In this document: in pieces, positions 11,560 through 21,733 of the stretch | Position numbering within the stretch: position 1 is the stretch's first letter | Layout: the number at the start of each line of letters is the position of its first letter | Made by a program: the position numbers and the translations under genes | Assembly (NCBI GenBank): GCA_022376515.1 | Contig: WTXI01000049.1 | Span: 1 to 64,000 of the forward strand | Direction of reading: 5' to 3' | Origin: Lactifluus volemus | Taxonomy: Eukaryota > Basidiomycota > Agaricomycetes > Russulales > Russulaceae | Length of the DNA stretch: 64,000 nt | Notes under the pieces: model-generated | Seen by the model: only the letters and a program-made list of their open reading frames with translations | Database searches by the model: none | Told to the model about the DNA's origin: nothing

Positions 11560-14541
11560 ATGGTACCCCCGCCCTGGTCATCGTCAATATCGTCTCCCTT
11601 CTTCTTGTCCCTTGCTGCAACTATCTCACAACATGTGCCCAACCTACTTGTCACCCCAAGTGCTCACCAACTCTCTAAACGTGAACATCGCAAACATGAT
11701 ACCGCTTTCATCGTCGGTGCTATTCTCATGCCCGTCCTTGTTATTCTCTCGGGCGTCTTTGCCGGCCTGACATTGGGCTATATGTCGCTTGACGAAACCC
11801 AACTTCACGTGTTGAGCATAAGTGGCACTCCGTGCGTAGTCCTCCAAACTCGTGTGGTGTGTATGCTAACCCTTGCCTGTGGCTCGTAGTCACCAGCGCA
11901 AGTATGCCAACCAAATCAAACCCATCCGTCAGAATGGACACCTCCTCCTCGTCACGCTCCTTCTCGCGAACATGATTGTCAATGAATCACTTCCCGTCAT
12001 CTCTAACCCCATCCTTGGTGGGGGTGTACAGAGTGTCATCGTCAGCACGGTGCTCATCGTCATGTGAGTGTTCGTCGAACTGAAGCATATTCTCGTAGAA
12101 TACTGTATTACGTATCACCGCGACTCGGTCTTGCCAAGAGGCCATACATGATCCACTTTGGGGGTGGAGTGCTTTTCTTCCTATTTTTTATTTTTTATTT
12201 TTTATTTGTCTGCTTTCGACTCGATCCTAACATACCCTTGATTCAGCTTCGCAGAAATCATTCCACAGTCCGTCTGCACTCGGCATGGCCTTTACATCGG
12301 GGCCAAGATGGTTCCCTTCGTGCGCGTTCTCCTCTGGACTCTTGTTCGTCTATCCATCTGTGTTGTGCCTCATCCACGCACCGTTAAGTGTCGATTTACA
12401 GGGGATTATCGCATGGCCTATCGCCAAGGTCCTTGAACTCACCCTCGGCTCACATCATGGCATCATCTACCGCCGTGCGGGTATGTATGTTCCATTTTTT
12501 CTCCCGTTCGTGTATTAACCATAATTCCGCAGAGTTGAAAGAGCTTATTGCCCTACATTCGTCGGTTGGCGAGTACGGCGGAGACTTGCGTTCCGACACC
12601 GTCATGATCATCGGGGCGACTCTCGATCTTCAAGAGAAGACTGCAGCCCACGTAAGCATTTAACACTTGCTCATCGATCAGATCTCACAAAGTAGTTTAC
12701 AGGCGATGACCAAGATAGAGAATGTTTTTATGCTGTCGGTTGACGCTAGCCTGGATTACGACACACTTCGAAAGGTTTGTGTCACGGGCCACAGCCGGGT
12801 CCCGATCTACGAAGAAATCGAGTATCCTACTCCCGACGGTCAAGGCACCAAATTGAAGAAAATCGTAGGAGTCCTTCTTGTCAAACAGGTTTGTGGTGTC
12901 TTCGCTCTATCAATGAGAATGTCTGATACGTTTTTGTTCCCAGTGTGTTCTCCTCGATCCGGTGATGCAGTTCCTGTACGCAGTCTTCCGTTGCACAGAG
13001 TACCATCCGTCGCGCAGAATGAGCCCCTCCTTGGTATTCTCGATAGATTCCAGGAAGGTCGCTCGCACATGGCCATTGTCACGCGTACATCGGTAGAGAA
13101 GGCGTCCTCATTGAAGAAAGCTGTTAAGAAAAGCATCACGCAGCGGATTAAGAATCGTGTCGGGATATCCGACTCGTCCTCCGATAGTTCATCCGACGAG
13201 GCGCCTCAGAGTTCCCGCCGTAAAGGCAAGAAGGTAAGGATCTTGGAACGTTTGAATACAAGTGAGGACAGCATGACCGCAATGGAACGAGCGATCGTGA
13301 TGGAACATCAAGAAGCGAGGCTACTTCAGATAAGGATGAGGGCGGACGCTCGTTCTCGTTTCGAAAGAAGCGAAAACGCAGTAAGAAGCGCTTGCAGTTA
13401 GAGGATGTTGAGATGGGTACCATCAAGCCTGAGTCGCAACCTGAGATTGAACCCAGGCCGCAAGGCGGGCAGTCACAGCCGAAGAAAGGGAGCATAGTTC
13501 AGTTTGCTTTCGCTCCTGGTCTGGAACAGAGCATGCCTGCAGACGCTGTTCTCGCTAAGGAAGGTGCCAATGAAGTGAGTCCAACGAGATGACGTGATAC
13601 TCAAGATTCAGGTACTGACCATCATCACCCTACAGTTCCTTCTCAATTTCGACCCCAACGTTGCGCCACTCGGTATCATTACGCTTGAGGATGTCCTTGA
13701 AGGTGTGTATGATATTATGTTTGTGCTGGAAGGTATCATGAACTTTGCTGCAGAATTGATAGGTGAAGAAATCTACGATGAGTTCGATACCGAAGGTGCT
13801 CGTCATGGCGAAGTTACATCATATATCCCACCCCAGTCGATCCTCCCAGCGTCCGACGCACCGATACTAAAGCGTAAAGGTTCTGCGCCGCAACTGTCGA
13901 GTCCCGAACCCTCTCGTGCTGTAGTACTTCCATCGGTTCAGCCCACTCAACGGCGCTTAACAAGTGGCACCGGGACACCTGTGCTACGTCCTATCGCGCT
14001 CAAAGGTCTTTCGTTCCTCACGGGACGCAGCCGCTCCGAGCCTCCCATCCCACGTGACGGTATGTCTACTACGCGTCCCACTGTCATCGTTACCCAGGCA
14101 GGGGACGAGAAACGGAAACCAAGTGTCTCTGCAAACGTGCATCACGACATCGATGAGAAGCCTGTGGAACCCGTGAGCGCACCGCCCTTGGATATACCCG
14201 CAGCGCCCGCGCCTGTATACCTGCCTCTGCCCGCCGCTGTGTCTACTACAAGCCCGATTGACGACGCTGCGCGCTTGCGTCAAGGTGTAAATGCCATCTC
14301 AGGCAGTACCTCACCTGTGCCGTCGCTTTCTGAGGCCCTTCTTCGCGCACGGCGCCCGGCCACTCCCCATGCATCTGCTATGGCCTCCACCAAAGGCACG
14401 CGCTTCAAGAGTACCCCTTTTGGCGTCGCGGATCACGTGCTGCGTCTCGGGGAGACACAAATCCAGAGTTCTGACGATCTCAAGAGAGATAACGTCCAAG
14501 TTGGGGCCCGCAGTGGAACCGGGGTACAAGGAGAAGAATAG
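11560..14541 (+). CDS. MAM3: CNNM/Mam3-type membrane protein (DUF21 + CBS pair)
   Basis: Predicted multi-pass membrane protein of the ancient conserved domain family; the yeast member Mam3 sits in the vacuolar membrane and affects manganese and magnesium homeostasis. Visible: N-terminal hydrophobic segment, the DUF21 signature GVFAGLTLGYMSLDETQLHV, further membrane segments (HLLLVTLLLANMIVNESLPV, FAEIIPQSVCTRHGLYIGAK), then ELKELIALH, TKIENVFMLS, GHSRVPIYEE, NEPLLGILDRFQEGRSHMAI and PLGIITLEDVLE|ELIGEEIYDEFD of the CBS pair. About 150 low-complexity residues interrupt the second CBS. A Ser/Pro-rich cytosolic tail follows. Eight or more exons with short introns (for example GTGTGT...TGCAG at about 13703-13756). 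The frame slips by one base near 12960 (after CVLLDP) and near 13318. The symbol is by family, not proven orthology. Confidence 0.87.
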
Positions 14542-14934
14542 GCAATTGATTTGGGGGGGAGAGAGAGAGAGGAAGAGAACTGAATCGGAGATGTTCCATC
14601 TTTTTTTTTGTGTCTGTCATTCATTTGTCCAGTACTATGCTGACCTATTTTCCGACTCGAGAGGCTGCCCGCCTTTGTAGGAGTCTTAGTTACTCTTTTT
14701 AGTGCCGTTTACATCGGAAACTATAATGTCTGCGGTCTTTCAGGGCGTACATGACGGCCGGTAATTTGTAGAAGGAATGAGACCTTTGTTTTTTGTGGGG
14801 TACTACCTGCCACAGTGGGAACTTCAAATACAAAGCAAAGGGTGCTAAGGGGGGACATGGAGGCATGCCTTGCATCGCTCCATCTGTCCGCTCCCATGAA
14901 GGCTGACTACGCAAACTAATGATACAGTACAGCT
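14542..14934. other. 3' flank of the CNNM gene, purine-rich tract
   Basis: Begins with a G/A-rich stretch (about 14553-14580) and T runs, consistent with a 3' UTR. It is the convergent spacer between the CNNM gene and the minus-strand small frame at 14935. No gene seen. Confidence 0.35.
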
Positions 14935-15330
14935 TCATAGTCCCCGCTGCCTCATCTTACGGAGCAGCTCCTCGAGCTCAACCAGGGCAGAACCCCACAA
15001 AGCAACGAATCGTTCCTCAAATTTCGAAAAACAGGCTTTTTGTGACCCATCAAAACCTCGAGACTTGCGCACAGGGGAGCCTTCTCGACCTTCCAATTCA
15101 CTTGTCCTTTTTGTTCCGTCAAAGTCGGATGGTGCCGTGAGCCCATCTGCTCCAGCCCCAGTTGCTAGTGAAATGAATGAGTGGAGAGGGGGGTTGGTGG
15201 TGGTGGAGTTGGGTGGTGCTACTACGGCGGAGGGCGCGCTGGAGCCCTTACGAGAGGGTTGGGCGGCTACGTTTTCGGTTTTCCCGTCGATTGGACGTTC
15301 CAACCCCGGGTCCGAAGAGCAGGAGCACAT
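14935..15330 (-). CDS. Small hypothetical protein with C-terminal amphipathic helix
   Basis: A frame of about 130 residues from ATG at 15330 to TGA at 14935. The N-terminal part is Ser/Pro/Thr-rich and probably disordered; the C-terminus (FEERFVALWGSALVELEELL then RKMRQRGL) looks like a genuine amphipathic helix or short coiled coil. It ends about 390 bp from the convergent CNNM gene. Such a shape is common in small subunits of complexes, but I do not recognise the family. The start could be in an upstream exon. Confidence 0.45.
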   Translation of the reverse strand: MCSCSSDPGLERPIDGKTENVAAQPSRKGSSAPSAVVAPPNSTTTNPPLHSFISLATGAGADGLTAPSDFDGTKRTSELEGREGSPVRKSRGFDGSQKACFSKFEERFVALWGSALVELEELLRKMRQRGL

Positions 15331-18300
15331 CAACGATGCAAGGGTGGTGAGCACTACCGTACTAGGTATGCTCAGGGATAAGCGGTGAATGTGCAGGCGG
15401 GCTGTGCAGCCACCCCACTGGCATCATCACATTTGTGTCGGCGTGGAGAGGCGAGGCGAGGCGCGATCTTGCTGCGTTTCGGGAGGCTGTACTAGTCCTT
15501 ATCCGATAAAAAACTCGTAGAAGCGGTGACGTCGCCATTGAAGTGACGTTGGAATAACAATAACTTGTCTGTATATGATAACCACATGTTTTTTATAACG
15601 TGAATCGGGTGGGGGGGGGGGGGACCAACTTGAAAAAGAGTCTTGGCACGGATCATCTCGCCAGTTTCTCGCGTGCGTCGAGCTTCTCAAAGGTATATGA
15701 ATTGATACTCCGCGATCCACAACTTATGAACGGCTCCAAAGTGTTTTTCTAATCGAAGGAAGCTTTTTGAGTTATCGCAAATGAACAATTTATTTATGAA
15801 CTCGTACACATAAACAAGCCGCGCGCATCGCATTGCCGATAATTCGTGGTGGAACAGGCTGATGACATGCCGTAGGTGCTAGTGATCGAGAGATAAGAAG
15901 ACATACATGAAACTTGACGGTGAGATGTCATAGTCACGCTTTCTGTCCACCCGGTGCCATCTAATGCAAGAAACTGCAACAGTGATCTGAAATTACGTGC
16001 TTTCGGTTAATTAGGGTCCAAATGGCATCAGTTCCTTGTTGCGCCGATTGGGCCGAATAATGATCGCGAGGGAAGACGTCATGCAAAGGTAGAACGCGCT
16101 GACCATCACGAGAACGATCGAACACGTTCATCATGATGGGTGAGCGTAGGCCACATGACTGATGGATGTAAACAGTGAGGGAAAGAGAATTGTAGGAACG
16201 TTTGAAGGACAAAGACCTTTTCCTCTCATGCGAACAATATACGCCATACAAAGCTCACGACACCCGCATCGGGGGAGCGCCATGCGCGGCGGTAACACCG
16301 TATCCTCAGGTCCTCTCGTGGGCGACAGAACTGCTGCTATCCATCCCGTGACTAGAGACGCTCTTCTCCGGCGACCAGGGGGAGTGCGCCGCCTCTTGAC
16401 CGCGTTATGACCGCACATGGGCCATCAGAAAGTAATAGCGGTGTCACTGGTATGCCGCCCTGGCTGTGGCATTGTTCTCTACTTTGAGCTCCCCTCCTAG
16501 GTGCTCTTGCTCTTGCCCCACGTTCTCATGCAGCGGCATAACTATGCGGAAGTTAAACAAAACCGGAGTGAGAGCGCCCAATGAATGAGGAAAACAACTA
16601 GGGCGCTTCGCATTGGGTACCTTGGGATGCCCCGTGAGTACAAAAGTTGCGCATAGCAAGGATGAGGGATAAAAACTCCAAACGAGATGTCATCAGAACC
16701 CCTTTAAACCAAAGACGAAAATCCGATGCAGTGTGCGAGTTTTCAAGTTACACACATGCGAGTAAATGGTGTCCAACCGCCGCTAATTCCACGAAAGAGA
16801 TGGAAACCCTAGATTGGTTTCTCGAGTCCCCCTTCTTCGTCTTCCCTAAAAGTATAGACGACCGTGACGAGGTCAACGAGCAGCCATCCTGTTGACAACA
16901 GTCAGACGACTGACATCATCGACCACCCGAACTGAAGGTGTTTAAGAAGCTAGGATTGTGAACGCTCCTCCTAATCCACGAAAAGTCTACAATGTATACA
17001 ATACCGCACCGTGTTTCAAGGGTAGCTGAGGGTAGGCAGTTCGGAAGAGGAGTGCTTCTTCGTGAATCTCTGCCAATGGCTCACTGCAAGCAGAAACTGC
17101 TCAGCATCAACTATAAAACGGAGATTGTACCAGGTGAGACCACATAGCTTGTGACAAAAACGATACGCTCCCAGAGAAGTACAACGTGAAGCTTGAGGGG
17201 GATCGCCAACATAACGGGACTAAGTTAGTACGCGACAGAAGCCCGTAGTTTAGCTCATAGTGTCACGGTTCCCGGGCCTGGCATCGCGGCCTAGACAAAC
17301 CCCTGGTGTCAGCTCTCGCGGTCCAGTTGAATAGACTCTGGCTCAGGATTTTCTCCCTCGTACCCCTGGTTGCACGTCTGTCGCATCCAAAGGAGAGTCG
17401 TTGGAGCTAGAAGCGATGTGCTCCTAAAAAAGGAAACACAATCTCCGGGTCCAGGGCGTGAGGAGCTCGCCATTTTTTTTTTGCAGTTCTGGGAGAGGAT
17501 GGGAAGGGCTCGGGCTTTAAGTTTGTTGAAGAGTAGTACCTGTTTACATCTACAGTATCTAGCTGTTGCGTTGGTCTTCTTGGTGAAGAATGTCGGCTCG
17601 ATTTGACTGAGTGGCCAGGGCGTCGATCGTGACAACAAAATCATAAGGTGTGAATTTTACTGGTCTCTAGAGGTTAGGCGTAGACTCGAACCTGTCATTT
17701 ATTTCATATTGGTTTATCTGTCACTTGGTGCGATTATTTTCGCAGTGGGGGTGGGGCAGATGATCAACTAACGTCTATATGACAGGTCGAGCGTTCCGCA
17801 ATGTGCCAATGTATCCAATAGCCAATGACAACCCGCGGGTGCAGAGCAGTGAAGAGTTGAATAGACAGCCAATAGAAATAATTCATCATTTTCAGGGCCA
17901 CGGCTCCACTTCCGAACGGCATACCGTATTGACTCCGAACCTACTAGTACCTACGTTTCCGACTTGGAAACGTCGATCCTGACAGGAGACCGTGACGTCA
18001 ATACAATGAGAATAACTTAGAAAGAGGGGCGAGAAAAAACAAAACCGATAACGCCGCACTCCTGTCAAGCTCGAAGAGACTTGTTGACGGTTAGCACCGG
18101 TGTATGCAGGCGAACAACTTGAACAATACATCCAGCATGACCATATCAAACTCTCCATATGTTTTGATTGCAAGCGCAGGTCAGACAAAAAAAAATTAGA
18201 GAAGTCTCTATTGCAAAGCGAGCGGTGGGAGTCGAGAAATACGTCGCACCCGTCGGCAAGGCTTTTGAATCCGCTGAAAAGGACGAGGAAGGCAGAGAAT

Positions 18301-19647
18301 GCGAGTGATTGGATTAAGGCCTTACTAGATGGACAAAGACACCTCTCCGACATGAAGAGTATTGAAAGTGTTGAGCAGGTGACGCCGCAAGAGTCCCACT
18401 GTGCGCGCGAAAAGGACATCATAAGACTGCGTTGCAACGCTGGCACCAAGCAAGGCAGAGCCCAAGCATGATCTTGTTGTTGCAGACGAAAACAGGCAGC
18501 TTATGAGCTTTCGGTGTAGGATGCCACTAATAACCATTCGGCACTGGAACTTGACCTGCACATCATGATCACCCTGCAACACCAAATAACTGACGTGCCG
18601 GAGGCATTTTCAGGACCATCAAATTGTCGAAAAAAGTCGGCGCACGTAACTTGAGCATGCAATCGCAAGAAGTTTGCAGGCCCGCCTCGGTCACCTGGGC
18701 CGGCGCCATCCAAAGTCGGTGGGTCTGGGCGACCCCGCCTGTGCTTTTTCTGTAAGTGTGAATTATTGTCGATAAAAACATCCACACCTCACCACGCGAT
18801 TGTATCCTTATTGTTAATGATTTTCCGCCCTAAATTCCGTAGCTTGGCCCCCCCATTTTTTTCATTGCAGGGGCGGGATTCGCGAAACCGTGGCATTTTC
18901 CATTCGGCCGCTCTGATACGTTCCCTTCACACGTGTTCTGCCATTCCCCCACCTTCGAAAGTGTCCCTTGCGCCCAGACCTTTCTATATGAGGCTTAACC
19001 CTTTGCGCCCTCCGCAGAAAGTCGCAATGCGACAACGGTTCGGCGAGCGAGCTACTTTTCAAGTCGAGCGGCGGCCGAGGGCTGAAGAAAAAGAGTAGAA
19101 TTGTTCGTTTAAGGTTTCGGGTTATATTTAGCTTAAGGAACAATAGGTCCCACGAGGTGAACTGGTGAAGGTGCACATACCGTAATATCTAACCCCCTTG
19201 TCGCCATTTCCTGCGTTCACCTCGAGGTTCCTAACCAACTCTCAGCCGTGTTGCTCGTTCGAATGGGGTTTGGACTTGTGGACTCCGTCCTTCGTCTCCC
19301 ATTGCGGCCCTTTTTTTGCGGTAGACCTATTCACCGTGGGGGCGTGGTGATAAAGTCTGCGCGATTTCCCGCCAACGGGGCGCCGCCAAAGAGTGCGCTA
19401 CCTCAGGGAAACCCGGTTAAGTTGCTTCCAATTTTAAATTACTCAAGCTTCGGCGAGATCACCATCTCAGGGTCGCCACTCATCGAGGCGATGAGAGTTT
19501 CCGTCCTTTGCCCCACCCTGAAGTGTCCTCCCCACCAAAGCCGCATTGGTCCGGTCACGAATTCTATTTGTATGTGTGAACTAGGTTTTCTAGCTCAGTT
19601 ACTATCCTTGGTTCCAACCCTGATCAGGGTTCGTCAACAGATCAGTC
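15331..19647. other. Long anonymous intergenic region
   Basis: No supported gene. It includes a G13 run at 15611-15623 and a few open frames of 60-185 codons without recognisable domains or coding-like composition (for example 17892-18449 minus and 18100-18471 plus, which overlap antiparallel). Probably decayed repeat or spacer DNA. Confidence 0.4.
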
Positions 19648-19759
19648 ACACTTGTCACAACGCCTAGTTCAGACTCCGCAAAGCTTTGGCCTCAACACCG
19701 TCTTGGCATTATCTAAGCATTAGTGGTTGACCCCTACGAGAAATGTCTTACAGTAAACT

Positions 19760-19975
19760 AATCGCAAATAATAGATATTGAATATTGATTTAAGGAAACT
19801 GATAACAGTTGATATGGATTACATTGATTCAAGTGGATTGATATCGGCTAATAGAATTTAAATATCATTCAATCCTTCTCAATCACCAGCTGAATTCTGT
19901 TGAATAATAATAATTGCATGTCACGAGATTTATTACTCAATCGAAGGCAACTGATTGGAATTGAATAAAACATAT
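19760..19975. repeat. Left subterminal ATTGAAT-rich block
   Basis: AT-rich stretch with clustered variants of ATTGAAT, ATTCAAT and GATTGA (for example near 19781, 19869, 19897 and 19955). It mirrors the block at 21420-21660 on the other side of the element. Confidence 0.55.
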
Positions 19976-20937
19976 TGCGCACTTTCGTTCCAGTTTATTG
20001 AACGCGTGAAAACCCTGCATCGAGTACTCACTGTGTCCGGTCACAGGGCCAACTTTAGCGTAATGACCTATATTACTATTTGTAATTGTTTGTCAGATCG
20101 ACTTTGCGTTGCGCTGATTCGGACGCATACATTTCTTCCTTCTTCATCTCCTTCTCAAAGTGTCCCCTTAATCTCTCCTCTGCTGCCTGTGAGGCCTGTA
20201 TACTCCCCACAGATATCCGTGAGTCTCTTCCTTTCTACCTTTTTCAGACCAGCATCATTTAGATTTTTTTGGGCCGCATCTTCGATTGAGCTTCTGGGCT
20301 GCAACATGCAAACTCCGTGCTGTACTCCCATTACCCCCCAACTGTGCTTCCCCTCCCCTCCCCTCCTCTCCTGCTCTTCCAGCGTTCCACTCCTCACTAC
20401 AACCACCACGACATCACTCACTGCCACTGTTGTTGTCACCTGCCTCCAACCTCTGGCCCTCCCATGCCGCTGCTGTCACAAGAGGTCCTCACCAGAGCAA
20501 CCCCGGCTCACCACAAACTGAAACAGTCACCTTCACAATGTGAGTGTTCCTCAAGGTATTTAGTGTACTGGTATAATCGCTTGTACTAGGGTGACACACG
20601 GCGTGAAGCCAAAGGTGGGTCCACTTTCACCGCTGTCTCATTGACCAATTTTTTTTTCCAGTGCCAAGCACCAGATCTGGCAGGTCCTTCAACCATACTC
20701 ACGGCCTCGGTCTCAGCACCCCCCCCTCTTCCACCGTGGCACTTTCACAGCTCACCTCTCCCAGCCTGGCATAAAGCTGTCAATGAATCGACCAAGCGTG
20801 GGAATAAACTCGAAGACAATTTTGACTGTGAGTTTAACTTGAATCACCCTTTTCTAACCCTCACTCTCATCTGTTTTCATGGCTGGTGACGGACCAGCGT
20901 CAGGTGGTGATCGAGAGTACTTGTAGGTCGATTGTGT

Positions 20938-21200
20938 GGTGGCTTCTTCTGCACCAGACATTGCAGGTGCGTCTTGAGCACCTTGCCTCATTTCCGCATC
21001 CTCTGCTTCTCCACCCACTCATTCAGCCACAGCTCGTACTCCTTTAATGTCATTTCCAGCTCGTCGAGTTCTGTCTTGGTGTATCACCTGGTGGCTGTGC
21101 CCGCCTGCTCCTCCGTGGTGAGGTTCACGCATGCGTTGACGAGGAATAGGCATGTGTGCCAGTTCCACATCTGACTGGCGTTCAGCACCTCTGACCTCAC
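20938..21200 (-). pseudogene. Decayed fragment resembling the C-terminus of ER Hsp70 LHS1/ORP150
   Basis: Read on the minus strand, one frame gives RSEVLNASQMWNWHTCLFLV, then NACVNLTTEEQAGTATR, stop, YTKTELDELEMTLKEYELWL, NEWVEKQRMRK, stop, GKVLKTHLQCLVQKKPP. This order (LNASQ.WNW, LT.EE, T..EL..LE..LKE.E.WL.EWVEKQ, then GK.L..HLQ.L...KPP) is how I remember the C-terminal helical bundle of fungal lumenal Hsp70-like LHS1. Both in-frame stops are TGA (21084-21086 and 20988-20990), one step from CGA by C-to-T change. It lacks the ATPase domain and sits inside the inverted-repeat element, so it looks like a captured gene piece. The coding character is clear; the family call is moderate. Confidence 0.5.
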
Positions 21201-21419
21201 CGTGACTGCCGCTACCACTGCCACCCTGTGGAGAGTCCCACAATCCGTCCCAAATCCGCCCCTCCCCCTCGCATAGCAGCAAATCCAAGCCCATGCCGTT
21301 GCGAGCTCCAGGCTGAGGAGCTCCCATGCCCATGCCCAGAGCAGACGATGTGGAGGTGGTACACAGTCAGTGTCAAGGATGACTTAGATTGCTTGATGCG
21401 TAGCCGGACAGAGGCAAGG

Positions 21420-21660
21420 TGATTAGGATTGAGGGTAGAATAAAATTGAATAGAGCTGTAACTGTAAATAGAAAATAAATGGTCAATTCAATTCTACCTG
21501 ATTCAATCGCGCAATCAAACGAATCCAAATCCGATCCAATCTAATATTCAATTGAATTCGGAAAACTGAAAATGTTTTCGATTTGTCCATTCAATTAAAT
21601 CGCAAAAAGACTCATCCGTTGATAAAAATTGAATCAATTCAACTAGTTAAATTTACTTCG
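21420..21660. repeat. Right subterminal ATTCAAT-rich block
   Basis: AT-rich block with repeated ATTCAAT/ATTGAAT words (near 21449, 21485, 21552, 21590, 21628), adjacent to the right inverted repeat. It matches the left block in word content but not in linear order. Confidence 0.55.
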
Positions 21661-21733
21661 AATTACTGTAAGTCATTTCTCGCTGGGGGTTGACTCCGAC
21701 ATTGATATCACTTGGCAGGCGTGACAAGTCGCA

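Larger units (their letters stand above)
19648..21733. mobile_element. Putative non-autonomous DNA transposon with terminal inverted repeats
   Basis: The segment 19726-19756 (GTTGACCCCTACGAGAAATG plus TCTTACAGTAA) is repeated inverted at 21663-21694, with 27 of 32 aligned columns identical by eye. Weaker matching extends outward to CTTGTCAC...CGCCT near 19651 and its inverse near 21717-21730. Just inside both ends are AT-rich blocks of about 200 bp packed with ATTGAAT/ATTCAAT words (19760-19975 and 21420-21660), as in elements with subterminal transposase-binding repeats. No transposase frame is present; the core holds a decayed host-like coding fragment. Superfamily is uncertain and no target-site duplication is obvious. 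Confidence 0.6.

Noticed and set aside
12064..12387. 107-codon frame in the CNNM gene
   Set aside because: It reads an intron with T-rich sequence; the correct exon frame is FAEIIPQSVCTRHG.
17892..18471. 185-codon minus frame and overlapping 123-codon plus frame
   Set aside because: Antiparallel overlap, Cys/Ser-rich atypical composition and no recognisable domain.
19955..20521. 188-codon plus frame inside the inverted-repeat element
   Set aside because: Composition is Pro/Ser/Thr/Leu from a pyrimidine-rich tract; no transposase motif (DDE, RVT or zinc-BED).
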